A stretch of 64,000 nucleotides of DNA. Source: Arenicellales bacterium. Its GTDB lineage: Bacteria; Pseudomonadota; Gammaproteobacteria; Arenicellales; JAJDZL01. How positions within the stretch are numbered: the stretch's first letter is position 1; each line of letters opens with the position of its first letter. The translations under genes and the position numbers were made by a program. Positions 26,195 through 36,767 of this stretch are shown here, one piece after another. The stretch covers positions 2,976,001-3,040,000 of the forward strand of contig OY282380.1 in NCBI GenBank assembly GCA_958295885.1. Direction: 5' to 3'. The notes beneath the pieces are model-generated. The model saw only the letters and a program-made list of their open reading frames with translations. It ran no database searches and was not told where the DNA came from.

Positions 26195-28348
26195 ATGATA
26201 GAAGTAATTAGAGGTACGATCGACAAGCCCGTTTCAGCTAATCGACTTGCAGATTTCTTTGTCACTAACTCTGGGATGGAAGGAACCTTATACTTTGGAT
26301 TTCCGATCTTTAATACTTCAGACGGAGCACAATCCTTTGATGCGTTATTGGTTTCACCCCAAAAAGGATTGATAATTTTTCATCTAGTAGAGGGAACGAA
26401 CTGGGATGATTCTTTGGAGATGCAGGATTATTACTTTAATGTAATGGAGTCAAAGCTTAGAACTCACAAACGCTTGATGGATAGAAGAACTTTAAAAGTG
26501 CAAATCGTTCCACTGACTTTTGCACCACGGAATGATCATATTGATCCTCTGCAAGACGGTGAGTATGCAATTTGCAATGATAGCAATCTGAAATCTTACT
26601 TTGATGAGATTCCAGACTGGAAGTATCCAGAATGCTTTGAGTTTTTGACTAGCGTTATTCAGTCTGTTCGAACAATTCGCAAAAATCCCATCAATCGTGG
26701 CAATTTAAGGCCTGAATCTCGCGGTGATAAATTGAAGCGGTTGGAAGAATCTATCGTACATCTTGACAAATTCCAAAATAAGGCTGTGATCGAAACAGTG
26801 GATGGCGTGCAGCGAATTCGCGGCTTGGCTGGCACCGGCAAAACAATAGTGCTCGCTCTGAAAGCCGCTTACTTGCACGCAAAACATCCTAATTGGAAAA
26901 TTGCGGTTACCTTTAATACTCGGTCCTTAAAGGAACAGTTTCGAAAATTGATTACGACCTTTGCAATTGAATATTCGCATACTGAGCCAGATTGGGAAAA
27001 TCTTCAAATTATTCATGCCTGGGGGGCATCGGGCAGCGATGAGAAAAGAGGGATTTACTATGAATTTTGTATGTCAAACGATGTGGAGTATCTTGATTTT
27101 CAAACCGCGAAGCGACGTTTTGGTGCAGGTAGAGAGTTTTCCCATGCTTGCAAAAATGCACTCAAGGAGTGTCCGAAATCTAATTCAATTTACGACGTAA
27201 TTCTCATAGACGAGGCGCAGGATTTACCAATCTGGTTTCTACGAATCTGTTTCGAAATGTTGAAAGATGACAAGCGATTGATTTATGCCTATGATGAACT
27301 ACAAAACTTAGGATCAAAACCACTTCCCTCACCAGAAGAAATCTTTAATTATTCCCAAATCGAACCAATAAAATTCAGTTCTTTGTCACGAGGAACAGGA
27401 GAGCCTCAGCAGGATGTAACTCTCAAGGTATGTTACCGGAATTCTAGACCAGTCCTAGTTACTGCGCATGCTTTGGGTTTCGGAATCTATCGGAAAAAAG
27501 ACCCGGAGTCAAATACTGGATTGATACAAATTTTTGACCATCCACAGCTTTGGCGCGATGTGGGCTATGAAGTGAGTGATGGTGAATTAAAAGACGGGCG
27601 CCGCGTAACACTTTCTCGAAGTTCGAATGAAAGTCCGGAATTTCTGGAAAATCACTCACCAACCGATGATTTGATTGAATTTCGTAAATTCGACACAAAA
27701 AAAGAACAAGATTTATGGGTTTCACGCGCGATCATAAAAAATCTCAGAAGTGAAGAACTTCGAAATGATGACATTTTGGTCATAAATCCCGACCCTTTGT
27801 CAACCATTGAGGCTGTCGGCCCGATTCGAGCACTCCTCTTTAAAAGCAGAATTTATACCCATCTTGTTGGAATTGATACGTCACCTGACGAGTTTTTCTA
27901 TAGAAATTCGGTCGCTTTTACGGGAATCTATCGAGCTAAAGGCAATGAGGCAGGCATGGTCTATGTCGTAAATGCTGGGGATTATTCACAGAAACATCTA
28001 AATCCAGCAATTGTACGAAACCGACTCTTTAGTGCAATTACAAGAAGCAAAGCGTGGGTTCGCGTACTGGGGGTTGGAGAGAGCATGGATGAGTTGATTA
28101 ATGAATTCAAGCAGGTCAAGAAAAATCAATTTCAATTGAGATTTCGCTATCCGACTGAAGACGAAAGAAAACATTTGAATCTTGTCAATCGCGATATGTC
28201 TGACAGCGAACGAAAAAAGTTGTCGCAATCTAAGCGTTCGTTTGACCAATTGCTTGACGACCTTTCAGCCGGTAGAGTATTTGTGGATGATATAGGACGG
28301 AAAAAAGTCGAGCGAATGAAAGAGTTGCTGGATAAAAGAATTCTTTGA
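26195..28348 (+). CDS. SF1/UvrD-like helicase with N-terminal nuclease-like domain
   Basis: From the ATG at 26195 (AGGAAA six bases upstream) the product has 717 residues; the frame is open for 23 more codons upstream. The N-terminal ~190 residues (LYFGFPIF, then SFDALLVSPQKGLIIFHLVEG) look like a nuclease-related NERD-type domain, though I cannot see a full active site. The helicase part has FQNKAVIE (Q-like motif), Walker A RGLAGTGKTIVLALKAA, Walker B VILIDEAQDLP, the motif IV region LKVCYRNSRPVL, and the C-terminal motif FTGIYRAKGNEAG...VRNRLFSAITRSKAWVRV. Its stop overlaps the start of the DUF2290 gene by one base, so the two are made as a pair. I infer defence or repair, without proof. 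Confidence 0.8.
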   Translation: MIEVIRGTIDKPVSANRLADFFVTNSGMEGTLYFGFPIFNTSDGAQSFDALLVSPQKGLIIFHLVEGTNWDDSLEMQDYYFNVMESKLRTHKRLMDRRTLKVQIVPLTFAPRNDHIDPLQDGEYAICNDSNLKSYFDEIPDWKYPECFEFLTSVIQSVRTIRKNPINRGNLRPESRGDKLKRLEESIVHLDKFQNKAVIETVDGVQRIRGLAGTGKTIVLALKAAYLHAKHPNWKIAVTFNTRSLKEQFRKLITTFAIEYSHTEPDWENLQIIHAWGASGSDEKRGIYYEFCMSNDVEYLDFQTAKRRFGAGREFSHACKNALKECPKSNSIYDVILIDEAQDLPIWFLRICFEMLKDDKRLIYAYDELQNLGSKPLPSPEEIFNYSQIEPIKFSSLSRGTGEPQQDVTLKVCYRNSRPVLVTAHALGFGIYRKKDPESNTGLIQIFDHPQLWRDVGYEVSDGELKDGRRVTLSRSSNESPEFLENHSPTDDLIEFRKFDTKKEQDLWVSRAIIKNLRSEELRNDDILVINPDPLSTIEAVGPIRALLFKSRIYTHLVGIDTSPDEFFYRNSVAFTGIYRAKGNEAGMVYVVNAGDYSQKHLNPAIVRNRLFSAITRSKAWVRVLGVGESMDELINEFKQVKKNQFQLRFRYPTEDERKHLNLVNRDMSDSERKKLSQSKRSFDQLLDDLSAGRVFVDDIGRKKVERMKELLDKRIL

Positions 28349-29019
28349 TGCCAAGTCCCAAGCATATTTTGAAGCAGTTGGAAAGAATAACCGGAGACTT
28401 GATAGAAATTGGTATATGTAGTCGTCCAAATTTTCCCAAATTAAGTGCAAAGCAGCCAGGGATCGAGGAAATTGGTCCTGGAACGGGAAGGAGCACTTCA
28501 ATCGCAATGAAAAATCGCCCGTACTACGAAATTTATGAAACGTTGACCAAAGAAAATTACTACAACTTTCGAATGCTTGATGGAGCACTTGTTCAAATGT
28601 TGTACCGCTTCCGAGACAAACAGATTATTGCTCATGTATTGGCGTTTTTTCCGTCACCAGATCTGGAAAGTTTTAGGAAAATTCCAGATGAATATCTGTC
28701 AGATGAAATTTTTGCCAATGTAACAATGCAAAATATTGTTCCGATTCCACTTCGTTTCGATTTTGATTGCCGTAAGGATGTAGCAGTCGATGTCGTTCAT
28801 CCTAAATCTCATTTTACACTTGGTCAGCACAAAAACTGCCGAATTCCTGTAAGTGCTCCTTTAACCCCTTATCACTTTATCCAATTTATTCTGAGGAATT
28901 TTTACGATACGAAGAGTCAAAAATACAGCGGAAAACTCTCAGCTTTCGAACAGTCCTTTGATTTGACAATTACTGACAGAGAACAGGAATTGTTGTATGT
29001 CCACGTACCGAAGAAATAA
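28348..29019 (+). CDS. DUF2290-type protein paired with the helicase
   Basis: The 223-residue product begins MPSPKHILKQLERITGDLIE and includes RPYYEIYETLTKENYYNFRMLDG and RFDFDCRKDVAVDVVHPKSHFTLGQHKNCRIPVS. This layout matches the DUF2290 family as I know it. The family has no established activity. The ATG shares a base with the helicase stop codon (TGATG), which points to strict coexpression. The next 500 bases hold no gene, so the pair forms a two-gene unit. Confidence 0.75.
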   Translation: MPSPKHILKQLERITGDLIEIGICSRPNFPKLSAKQPGIEEIGPGTGRSTSIAMKNRPYYEIYETLTKENYYNFRMLDGALVQMLYRFRDKQIIAHVLAFFPSPDLESFRKIPDEYLSDEIFANVTMQNIVPIPLRFDFDCRKDVAVDVVHPKSHFTLGQHKNCRIPVSAPLTPYHFIQFILRNFYDTKSQKYSGKLSAFEQSFDLTITDREQELLYVHVPKK

Positions 29020-29517
29020 TAGCCGATAAATATTTTCTATTTAATCTGAATAGCTTTGTTGGTTTTTTTCCCGCAGAGGCTTTAGCAGAAATCAATCAAG
29101 ATAGCGCCTATTGGTTAGACTCAATACAGACCGCGTATTCCATCAATAATCATGGACGTGCATGAATGAAAGCGTTCATCGCCATTTGTAGTCTAACGCT
29201 GAGGTTATAGAAGAGAATGAGAAGTAAATAAGAATGAGCAACGGCGGATATGTACTGAGAAGATTCTCATTAGAGTCTGTTCGGAAAATTATAAATTATT
29301 GAATTAATGAAGATAAATCGAATAATAATCAACGAAGATATCACGAATATGGAAAAAAAGACAAACAATAGCATTTTCACCAGATCCGAGATGTCTTCAA
29401 AGTTGAATTTAGCATAACACACACCGAGTGCCTGCAACACCAGCTCACTTCGGTACCGATTGAGCAGATTGAACTGGACCCCAATGCCTAGACGACACTA
29501 CCATGGTCTGTACGTCG
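29020..29517. other. Intergenic region after the helicase/DUF2290 pair
   Basis: No supported gene. The sequence is AT-rich with many stop codons and looks decayed. From about 29518 it becomes homologous to the 3' flanks of the rpn cassettes. Confidence 0.4.
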
Positions 29518-29709
29518 ACTAGACCGTGAAAGAATCGCCATTTTCGTTCAAATTGAGTGGAAAATGAACGAATGACTTAATCTGTGATCAGTTCCGAATT
29601 AGAGCTCTCCAAAATGATGGGTGTTTTCACACACTCCCTTGGGCGAAGCTGCCAACGAAGCGCAATTTAGAGATCGAATTGAGCTGATAGCTTTCAAAAT
29701 TCTGTAATT

Positions 29710-29925
29710 TCAATCCATTCTGTTTCGCAGCTGCTCGACCTCGTCGAAAGACAGACCAGTCCACTTGCAAATCGTACCGAAATCCACTCCATCATCGAGC
29801 ATCTTCTTGGCAATCTCCTGAATTCCTTCTTGACGGGCTTGCTCTTCTCTTCGTTCCCAACTGAAAATCGCCTCTTGCATGATTCTCTTACCCTCGTCTT
29901 TGACCACGGCCTGCACAATTCTCAC
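29710..29925 (-). pseudogene. Orphan rpn C-terminal cassette 1
   Basis: An intact 71-codon frame encodes KDEGKRIMQEAIFSWERREE, then IQEIAKKMLDDG and TGLSFDEVEQL. It is homologous to the last ~75 residues of the rpn gene at 30629-31731. The frame is open further upstream to about 29960, where coding resemblance (VDIVRIVQAV) continues. It lacks the N-terminal nuclease domain. A methionine inside the cassette (RIMQEAIFS) could start a short protein like the intragenic RpnS products described for other Rpn genes. Function is inferred, not shown. Confidence 0.7.
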
Positions 29926-30165
29926 GATGTCTACCTTATCTATTGGAGTCTGTATGGCAAGGAGACCGGAAAAGAGCCGCCATACTTGTTCAAATAGAGT
30001 GGATATTGAACAAATAACTTAATCTGTGAATTGAAATATTTGATCAGTTCCGATTTAGATCTCTGCAAAATGATGGGCATTTTCACACACTTCCTTGCGC
30101 GAAGCTGCCAACGAAGAGCAATTTAGAGATCGAATTGAGCTGAAAGCTTTCAAAATTCTGTGATT

Positions 30166-30348
30166 TCAATCCATCCCGTTTCGCAGCTGCTCGACTTGAT
30201 CGAGAGTCAACCCAGTTAAATCGCAAATCGTGCCGATTTCCATTCCTTTGGCCAGCATCTTCTTGGCAATCTCCTGAATTATTTGCTGAAACCCTTCTTG
30301 ACGGGCTCGCTCTTCCCTTCGTTCCCAACTGAATATCGCCTCTTGCAT
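30166..30348 (-). pseudogene. Orphan rpn C-terminal cassette 2
   Basis: A 60-codon frame starts at the conserved internal ATG (MQEAIFSWERREERARQEGF) and ends with TGLTLDQVEQLRNGMD. Upstream, at about 30355-30410, homology to rpn continues (VDIVRIEQTMIKEEG), but one extra base creates a TAA just before the internal ATG. The short internal product is therefore the only part still translatable. The C-terminal residues differ from cassettes 1 and 3 (KGMEIGTICDL), so each cassette has its own tail. Confidence 0.7.
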
Positions 30349-30628
30349 GATGCTCTTATCCCTCTTCTTTGATCATGGTCTGTTCAATTCTCACGATGTC
30401 TACCATTTCAATTGGAGTCTGCTCGGCACGGAGACCGTGAATGAATCGCCATTTTCGTTCAAAAAGAACGGATATCGAACAAATGACTTAATCTGTGAAT
30501 TTAAATATTTGAACAGTGCCGATTTAGAGCTCTGCAAAATGACAGGTGCTTTCACACTCTACTTTGGGTGAAGCTGCCAACGAAGCGCAATTTAAAGCCT
30601 CAAATCGGTCAAAAACAATTTTGAAATA

Positions 30629-31731
30629 CTATCGTTTCAATCCGTTTTGCAGCTGCTCGACCTGGTCGAAAGACAGACCAGTACATTTGCAAATCGTACC
30701 GAAATCCACTCCTTCATTCAGCAAATTCTTGGCAATCTCCTGAATTCCTTGCTGAATCCCTTCTTGACGGACTCGCTCTTCTCTTCGTTCCCAACTGAAT
30801 ATCGCCTCTTGCATGATTCTCTTACCCTCGTCTTTGACCACGGCCTGTTCAATTCTCACGGTGTCTTCAATAGTATACTCGGAATGATGATCGAGATAAT
30901 AATCCACTCAGGGGCATCCCACGCTAAGCAAGTCAGTGCGAAATATCCGAATTTGTTTGATAATGAGCAAAATAGCCAAGTGGTGTGAGTGTCATTTGTG
31001 TCATTTTAGATGCCGCCTGCCGGATTTTATGGGCCCAAAAATAGCATGGGAAACACCTGATAATCCACTGTGCGCGGAATCAGCTCCCTGCGGTCGGTCG
31101 GCGACATCGACTCGCTGATCCGAAACAGCCGCTCCAGCATTCTTCTGGAAGAGCCCCAGATCGCACTGAGCATGTAAAGCGCCGGTTCGCTCACAAAACC
31201 CCGGATCTGCGCGCCCATCGAGAGATCTCGCAGATTCACGAACCGAGGCTCGAAATCTGGGATGTTGGCTGCAAACATCTGTTTCAGCTCTGGCGGCATC
31301 CTGACCAGCGAATCGTGCAGTCGCAATGGCGTCTGCCATTTGCGTCGGAACCCGCTGTAGACTATGATCGGCAGGACCGGCCGGCGCTTGGCGCGCATGA
31401 CGATGGCGCAGTATTCGTTCAGCTGCAGCAGCACATCGGAATCCTTTCGGCTCTTGTGCTCAATGACGCTGATCAGCTGCAGCCTTATGCTGTAGCGTTT
31501 CCAGTTCACCGACACCACCAGGTCGGGTCTGCGTTCTTTCCAATTCGCAGTGAAATGAGTGTCGGTATCATTTGACAGAGTGGACCAGTCGAACGCGTCG
31601 AATTCCTCTTCGTTCAGGGCGAGCCGAAACAGGTCGACACAGTATTTCTCTTCCTTGAAGATGGCCCGAAAAAACGCATCGTGTGTAATCTCGAATTTTG
31701 AACTTTCCGAAGATGAAGCAGATTCACTCAC
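30629..31731 (-). pseudogene. Rpn-family recombination-promoting nuclease gene interrupted by a MITE
   Basis: The N-terminal part (31731 to 31060) encodes about 224 residues of a PD-(D/E)XK protein of the Rpn/Transposase_31 family: ITHDAFFRAIFKEEK, then RRPDLVVSVNWKRYSIRLQL and SVIEHKSRKD (the D...E.K core). The MITE at 30909-31059 and its 10-base duplication interrupt it after RTVDY. The remainder (30907 to 30629) continues YYLDHHSEYTIEDTVRIEQ and ends with SFDQVEQLQNGLKR. Removing 161 bases (element plus one duplication) restores one frame of 313 codons, a normal family length. As it stands the gene makes an N-terminal nuclease fragment with 10 foreign residues at its end. Confidence 0.9.
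30909..31059 (+). mobile_element. MITE, copy 2 (151 bp), inserted in the rpn gene
   Basis: The same element as at 17389-17530, with identical terminal sequences. It is flanked by a perfect 10-base duplication, ATAATCCACT, at 30899-30908 and 31060-31069. Differences from copy 1 are four substitutions and a 9-base tandem insertion (GTGTCATTT repeated). It lies in the coding frame of rpn. Confidence 0.92.
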
Positions 31732-31873
31732 AATCTGAAATTTTCCTCCTTTTGCGTTCGCAATGGACTTGACGCACCTGCCCAGTCAGAATCGTTTCCC
31801 GAAGATCGACAGCGGTGAACCGATAGGTAAAATCGCTTACATCCTCGAGCCTCGCTTGATTTAGAATCTTGGC

Positions 31874-32662
31874 TCAGTCGACTAAACTCGCGGATGCCGT
31901 ACCAAAGATTCCCAAGTCTGCCGTAACGAAATCACCGGATTGAATTGGTTTGGGCAAACCACATACGCCAGTGGTGATGTACTGCCCGGCTTCAATGGAA
32001 ATCCCTCGCGCGATGATGCGATTGACGCCCCATTCAAGTGCATTGAGAGGACCGCCCAAAGCATCGGCCCCCGTACCCTCGGTCGCTGTCTCATCGTTGA
32101 TGTGGAGTTTGACTGGACATTCTGCAAGATCAATCGATTTCCAGTCTTGCGTCGCGGCATCGCCGAGTATCCAGTCCTTGTCGCAGGCGCAGTCTGCGAG
32201 CAGTGCGGCAGGCCCGGCATTCGCATAATCAGAAATTCTCGTGTCGGGAATTTCAAGACTGGGATGCAGGCTCGCCACCGCATCAATAATTTCTTTTCTG
32301 GAATACGGCCGATCGCGGCTCACCAGGCTTCTGCCGAAACAGAAGGCGAATTCTGCTTCAGCAACCTTGAGCTGATTGCCAAACATTGACAACGTCACTC
32401 CGGACGAATAGATGTGAGAACTGAGGTACGGGCCTTCCAAGGGGCCGCTTACGCCGATGTGATTCTGTCCGCCCTCGCTGGTTGCAGCGAGTTTCCAGCC
32501 GCCGACCGACTGACCGGACAGTTCCGAATAATAAGTCTGGGCATCTCTTCCCTGACTTTCATTTTTCAGCGCGCAGTCGGGCGGAAGTTTTTCAATGGTT
32601 TCACCACTGCATCGCAAGGCCCAAAGAACCGCTGCAGTTCGGCGGGGTCGGTCGTTTGACAT
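31874..32662 (-). CDS. 2-keto-4-pentenoate hydratase / fumarylacetoacetase-fold protein
   Basis: This 262-residue protein resembles MhpD-type 2-hydroxypenta-2,4-dienoate hydratases, which act in aromatic meta-cleavage. Visible features are GWKLAATS, GPLEGPYLSSHIY, the metal-binding AEAEFAFCFGRSL, HPSLEIPDTRI, and ISIEAGQYITTGVCGLP near the C-terminus. No other aromatic degradation gene is present in the window, so the substrate may be different. It starts 29 bases after fdxA on the same strand and may be the last gene of a suhB-mutS-fdxA transcript. Confidence 0.82.
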   Translation of the reverse strand: MSNDRPRRTAAVLWALRCSGETIEKLPPDCALKNESQGRDAQTYYSELSGQSVGGWKLAATSEGGQNHIGVSGPLEGPYLSSHIYSSGVTLSMFGNQLKVAEAEFAFCFGRSLVSRDRPYSRKEIIDAVASLHPSLEIPDTRISDYANAGPAALLADCACDKDWILGDAATQDWKSIDLAECPVKLHINDETATEGTGADALGGPLNALEWGVNRIIARGISIEAGQYITTGVCGLPKPIQSGDFVTADLGIFGTASASLVD

Positions 32663-32691
32663 AGTGGTCGTTCTCCGCGCGGATTAAAGTT

Positions 32692-33015
32692 CTAGCGTTC
32701 CAGGTACTGACGTTTTTCCTTGACCTCTTCCCACTCCGCGGCATCGCTTGGGGCCGGGATGATCATGGATATGACTGGCCAAATCAGACTCAGTTCGGTG
32801 TTGAGCTCCAGAAATTCCGCCTGATCATCGGGAAGATCGTCTTCAGCGTAAATCGCGGTTACCGGACACTCAGGTTCGCACAGACTGCAGTCGATGCACT
32901 CTTCGGGGTCGATTACGAGCATGTTCGGCCCTTCGTGAAAACAGTCAACAGGGCAGACTTCTACACAATCGGTGTATTTGCATTTGATACAGGATTCAGT
33001 GACTATATAGGTCAT
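32692..33015 (-). CDS. fdxA: Seven-iron ferredoxin FdxA
   Basis: The 107-residue protein matches the proteobacterial 7Fe-8S ferredoxin. The cluster motifs are [18 protein letters not shown] for the first cluster region and [13 protein letters not shown] for the second. The C-terminal extension ([15 protein letters not shown]) is normal for this group. FdxA follows mutS in many gammaproteobacteria, as here, with a 116-base gap. Its redox partner is not known. Confidence 0.94.
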   Translation of the reverse strand: MTYIVTESCIKCKYTDCVEVCPVDCFHEGPNMLVIDPEECIDCSLCEPECPVTAIYAEDDLPDDQAEFLELNTELSLIWPVISMIIPAPSDAAEWEEVKEKRQYLER

Positions 33016-33131
33016 TTTTACTGTCGCCTAATTCCTAATTGGTTTAAGTTGAGTTTCATATGGTGTGAATTGAAAATAAAGTCAATATTCTATACCAGCA
33101 CGACGTTGTCACGCCTGAACAACGAACTTCT

Positions 33132-35714
33132 TCATTTGGATTTCTTGGTGGAATCCTCCTGCAGCTGTTTCAGTTCGTACAATAACTCCAATGATTCCCT
33201 AGGACTTAAATCGTCGGGCTGAATGTCACTGAGCTTGTCTAAAACAGGCGAGGGCGGCGTCACCAGCAGATCAAATATCGTTGGCTGAACAGGCAGTTCC
33301 ATGTGATTCGATGACTGCCTGCAGGACGAGTCCGTCAGTTCGGAAAGCTTGTCCGACGCGGTTGAAATCACTTTGCTGGGGATTCCTGCAAGTTGAGCGA
33401 CCTGAATGCCATAGCTTTGATTCGTCGCTCCACTTTTCACCGTAAACAGAAATACGATTTCGCCGCGGTATTGAACTGCATCCAAATGAACGTTTCTGGC
33501 CCCGAGCAGCGTATCGGCAAGCGCGGTGATTTCGTAATAGTGGGTGGAAAACATGCAGAGTGCCCGAACATCGACCAACAGGCTCTTGGCGCAGGCCCAA
33601 GCCAGCGCCAATCCATCAAAGGTGCTCGTTCCACGTCCGATTTCGTCAACGATCACAAGACTTTGATTCGTCGCATTATGCAGTATTGTCGCCATCTCGG
33701 TCATTTCAACCATGAAGGTTGAGTTGCCGGAACTCAGATCGTCAGAAGCGCCGATGCGCGTGAATATTCGGTCAATTCGTCCAATCGTAGCTGAAACCGC
33801 GGGTACGAACGATCCCGTATGCGCCAGTAAAACAATGAGGGCGGTCTGTCTCATATAGGTGCTCTTTCCGCCCATGTTCGGTCCCGTTATCAGCAGCAGG
33901 CGGTCTGTTTCATTCAGCTCCGTATCATTCGCCACAAATGGCGTATTCAATACTGATTCGATCAGCAGGTGCCGGCCTCCGACAATGGAAACCTGAGGCC
34001 TGTCGGTCAATACCGGACATGTCAGCTCCAACTCTCTGGAAATGAAAGCGAAGTTGCAGAGCGAGTCAAGCTCGGCGATGGCCCGCGCAGTGATCTGAAT
34101 GTCGGAGACAAAGCGCTGAATGTTCTCAACTAATTCTTCGTAGAGAAACTTTTCACGCGCGATCGATTTTTCTTTTGCGCTGAGGATCTTGCCTTCAAAC
34201 GTTCTAAGTTCAGGAGTGATGAAACGCTCGTTGTGCTTCAGTGTCTGACGACGGACGTAGTCGTCTGGAAGCTGGTCCGCCGCGAGTCTCGAAACCTCAA
34301 TGAAATATCCATGGATTCGGTTGTATTTGATCCTTAAGTTCTTAATTCCAGCTCGTTTGCGTTCTCGGGTCTCCATCTCTACGAGAGCGAGTCCGGAGTC
34401 GTCGCGAAGTTTGGTCAAAACATCAAGTTCATCATCATAACCCTGCTGAATGACTCCTCCGTCGCGCAGCACTGCGGCAGGTGGAACGCGGACTGCCCTG
34501 TGCAGCAGTTCAGTCAATTCTGGCAGGGCCTGGATTGAACGGCATAATTTTGTTGTTTCTCTGCACTCGTCAGCAGACGCGGATTCGATCAGCTGAGGCA
34601 CCAGTTCAAAGGTTTCCTTGAGCCGTACCAGGTCAATTGGCTTGGCTGACCTTGTTGCAATTCTGGAAGCGATTCTTTCAATGTCACAGAATTCCTTCAG
34701 GCTCTTCCTGACCGTTTCATAACGGCTGTCAATGAGCAGGTGTTCTATGATCTGGTGACGACGCTCAATTTCCTTTCTGTCGCGTACTGGAAATCTGAGC
34801 CAGCGGCGCAGCTGCCTCGCTCCCATGCTCGTGGTGCACTTGTCGAGTAAGGACAGCAGGCTGTTTTTTGTGTCTCCGGCCAGCGTCGATTCAATTTCCA
34901 GATTTCGCCAGCTGTAATGATCAATCTGCAGACTGTCATTCGGGCTGTTGAATTTCAAGCGTTCGATATGCGGGAGATCTTTGCCGTAGACATCGGTTGC
35001 ATATTGAAGCAAAGCACCGGCGACTGCGGTCCCTCCCGGATGGCGTTCGCACTCAAACGCGGTCAGATCTCGTACGCCGAACTGCTTTTTCAGCAGTTCG
35101 GCTGCTCTTTCATAACTGAAATACCAGCCCGGAATTTCCTGCACGCCTTTTGAGTGAAGCGACTGCACCAAGGGCGAATCTTCCTCAACGAGAACTTCGG
35201 CAGGTTTGATGCGCTCGACTTCTGACTGAATCTGGTGTAAATCCGGATAGTCTCTTGCAGAAAACCGTCCGCTCGAGATTTCAAGGATCGCCAAAGACCA
35301 GCTGTGATCGATTTGGTGGGCGGAGACCAGTAAATTTTCCGATCGCGCATCCAGTAAATTATCGTCTGTCAGAGTTCCAGGGGTAAAAACCCGCACAACC
35401 TTGCGATCGACCGGACCTTTGCCGGTTGCATCTCCGACCTGCTCGCAGATCGCTACCGGAATTGACTGAGCAATCAATTTCTGAATGTACTGGTTCACGC
35501 TGTGAAACGGAACGCCTGCCATTTTGATGCGGCCGTTTGCGCGTCCGCGGCTTGTCAGTGTGATTCCCAGCAGTTTGGATGCGATTTCGGCGTCTTCGAA
35601 AAAGAGTTCATAAAAATCACCCATTCGGTACAGCAGTAAAGTGTCTTCGTACTCGGCTTTGATGCTGAGGTACTGCTGCATCATCGGCGTCATTTTAAAT
35701 TTTTCAGTGGACAT
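33132..35714 (-). CDS. mutS: DNA mismatch repair protein MutS
   Basis: MutS (860 residues from the ATG at 35714) recognises base mismatches and short loops. The mismatch-contact motif is [14 protein letters not shown], with the Phe and Glu that touch the mispair. The ATPase has Walker [15 protein letters not shown], Walker [16 protein letters not shown] and the signature region [14 protein letters not shown]. The C-terminal region carries a short helix-turn tail. The start lies 3 bases after the suhB stop codon, with an upstream GTG at 35720 as an alternative, so suhB and mutS are probably coupled. mutL is not in the window. Confidence 0.97.
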   Translation of the reverse strand: MSTEKFKMTPMMQQYLSIKAEYEDTLLLYRMGDFYELFFEDAEIASKLLGITLTSRGRANGRIKMAGVPFHSVNQYIQKLIAQSIPVAICEQVGDATGKGPVDRKVVRVFTPGTLTDDNLLDARSENLLVSAHQIDHSWSLAILEISSGRFSARDYPDLHQIQSEVERIKPAEVLVEEDSPLVQSLHSKGVQEIPGWYFSYERAAELLKKQFGVRDLTAFECERHPGGTAVAGALLQYATDVYGKDLPHIERLKFNSPNDSLQIDHYSWRNLEIESTLAGDTKNSLLSLLDKCTTSMGARQLRRWLRFPVRDRKEIERRHQIIEHLLIDSRYETVRKSLKEFCDIERIASRIATRSAKPIDLVRLKETFELVPQLIESASADECRETTKLCRSIQALPELTELLHRAVRVPPAAVLRDGGVIQQGYDDELDVLTKLRDDSGLALVEMETRERKRAGIKNLRIKYNRIHGYFIEVSRLAADQLPDDYVRRQTLKHNERFITPELRTFEGKILSAKEKSIAREKFLYEELVENIQRFVSDIQITARAIAELDSLCNFAFISRELELTCPVLTDRPQVSIVGGRHLLIESVLNTPFVANDTELNETDRLLLITGPNMGGKSTYMRQTALIVLLAHTGSFVPAVSATIGRIDRIFTRIGASDDLSSGNSTFMVEMTEMATILHNATNQSLVIVDEIGRGTSTFDGLALAWACAKSLLVDVRALCMFSTHYYEITALADTLLGARNVHLDAVQYRGEIVFLFTVKSGATNQSYGIQVAQLAGIPSKVISTASDKLSELTDSSCRQSSNHMELPVQPTIFDLLVTPPSPVLDKLSDIQPDDLSPRESLELLYELKQLQEDSTKKSK

Positions 35715-35716
35715 CG

Positions 35717-36523
35717 TCACTCTTGAGATGCTGAGCCGTATTTTTGGTATTTCTGCTGAATGATTTTCTGGAAATCAGGAAAAAGATGAGGATTGGCAGC
35801 GACGACCATTCCCGATTGAAGATGGTTCTGATCGCCTTGGAAATCTGAAATCAGTCCCCCTGATTCCTGTATCAGCAGCGCTCCTGCCGCAATGTCCCAT
35901 ACTTTGAGTCCGCTTTCCCAAAACCCGTCAAATCGCCCGCAGGCCACGTAAGCGAGATCAATCGCCGCAGATCCGATTCGCCGCACGCCCGAAGTGCGCT
36001 TGGAAAACTCCCGAAAAATCTCGATCCACAGTTCCACATTGTCCAGCTCGCGATAGGGAAAACCGGTACCGAGCAGCGATTCATGCATTTTGGACGTACT
36101 GCTGACGCGGATCCGACGGTCGTTCAGATAAGCGCCGACTCCTCTGGAAGCTGTAAACAGCTCTTCATTCACCGGGCAGTAAATTACTGCATGTTCTATA
36201 TTCCTGTCGCGCCGCACGGCAATCGACACGCTGAATTGAGGTATGGCATGAATGTAATTTGTCGTTCCGTCGAGAGGATCGATGATCCACTCGTAGCCTC
36301 TTCCTTTTTTGGAGTGCATTTCCTCTGCGACGATTGCATGGTACGGATAAGCTTCATGAATGACTTCGACGATTTCACGTTCGGCCAGAATGTCCACCTC
36401 CGTGACGTAGTCGCGTGCTGCCTTCGTGCCGTATCGCAGCTGATCGATTCGATAAGACTTGTGCATGATGGACTTGCCTGCACGCCGAGCGGCACGAACC
36501 GCAATATTCAGAATGGGATGCAT
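35717..36523 (-). CDS. suhB: Inositol-1-monophosphatase SuhB
   Basis: The 268-residue protein is an inositol monophosphatase-family enzyme. It also serves in some gammaproteobacteria as a transcription factor partner on ribosomal RNA operons. The metal motifs are [25 protein letters not shown] split across EEMHS and DPLDGT, and [16 protein letters not shown] near residue 215. It is divergent from the aldehyde dehydrogenase and trmJ genes; suhB next to trmJ is a usual pairing, here separated by the aldehyde dehydrogenase. Confidence 0.95.
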   Translation of the reverse strand: MHPILNIAVRAARRAGKSIMHKSYRIDQLRYGTKAARDYVTEVDILAEREIVEVIHEAYPYHAIVAEEMHSKKGRGYEWIIDPLDGTTNYIHAIPQFSVSIAVRRDRNIEHAVIYCPVNEELFTASRGVGAYLNDRRIRVSSTSKMHESLLGTGFPYRELDNVELWIEIFREFSKRTSGVRRIGSAAIDLAYVACGRFDGFWESGLKVWDIAAGALLIQESGGLISDFQGDQNHLQSGMVVAANPHLFPDFQKIIQQKYQKYGSASQE

Positions 36524-36767
36524 GATGTTTCGCTCAAATGAAAACTATAATTTTACTTCGGTCAGGACACTCTACGGCGTTTGTCACCGATGCAGAAGAT
36601 GTAGCAGACGAACGGATTCAAGCCGAATTGCAATGGCTGTATGAGTTGTGTACTGATCAAATTGGAAGTAGAAATCCTGCCAATTGGTTATTCTATCTTA
36701 ATAATGGCTGTTCATAGTTTATGGGTAAAAGGATTCCTGCGAAACTATAGAGAATTGGAGATTAAAT

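Larger units (their letters stand above)
29518..30650 (-). repeat. Tandem ~460-bp units, each an rpn C-terminus plus 3' flank
   Basis: The word CAGCTGCTCGAC recurs at 29728, 30184 and 30650 (spacing 456 and 466). Between the coding cassettes the units also share flanking words such as GAAGCTGCCAACGAAG and CTTAATCTGTGA. The third unit is joined in frame to a full-length rpn gene; the other two are orphan. Confidence 0.8.
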
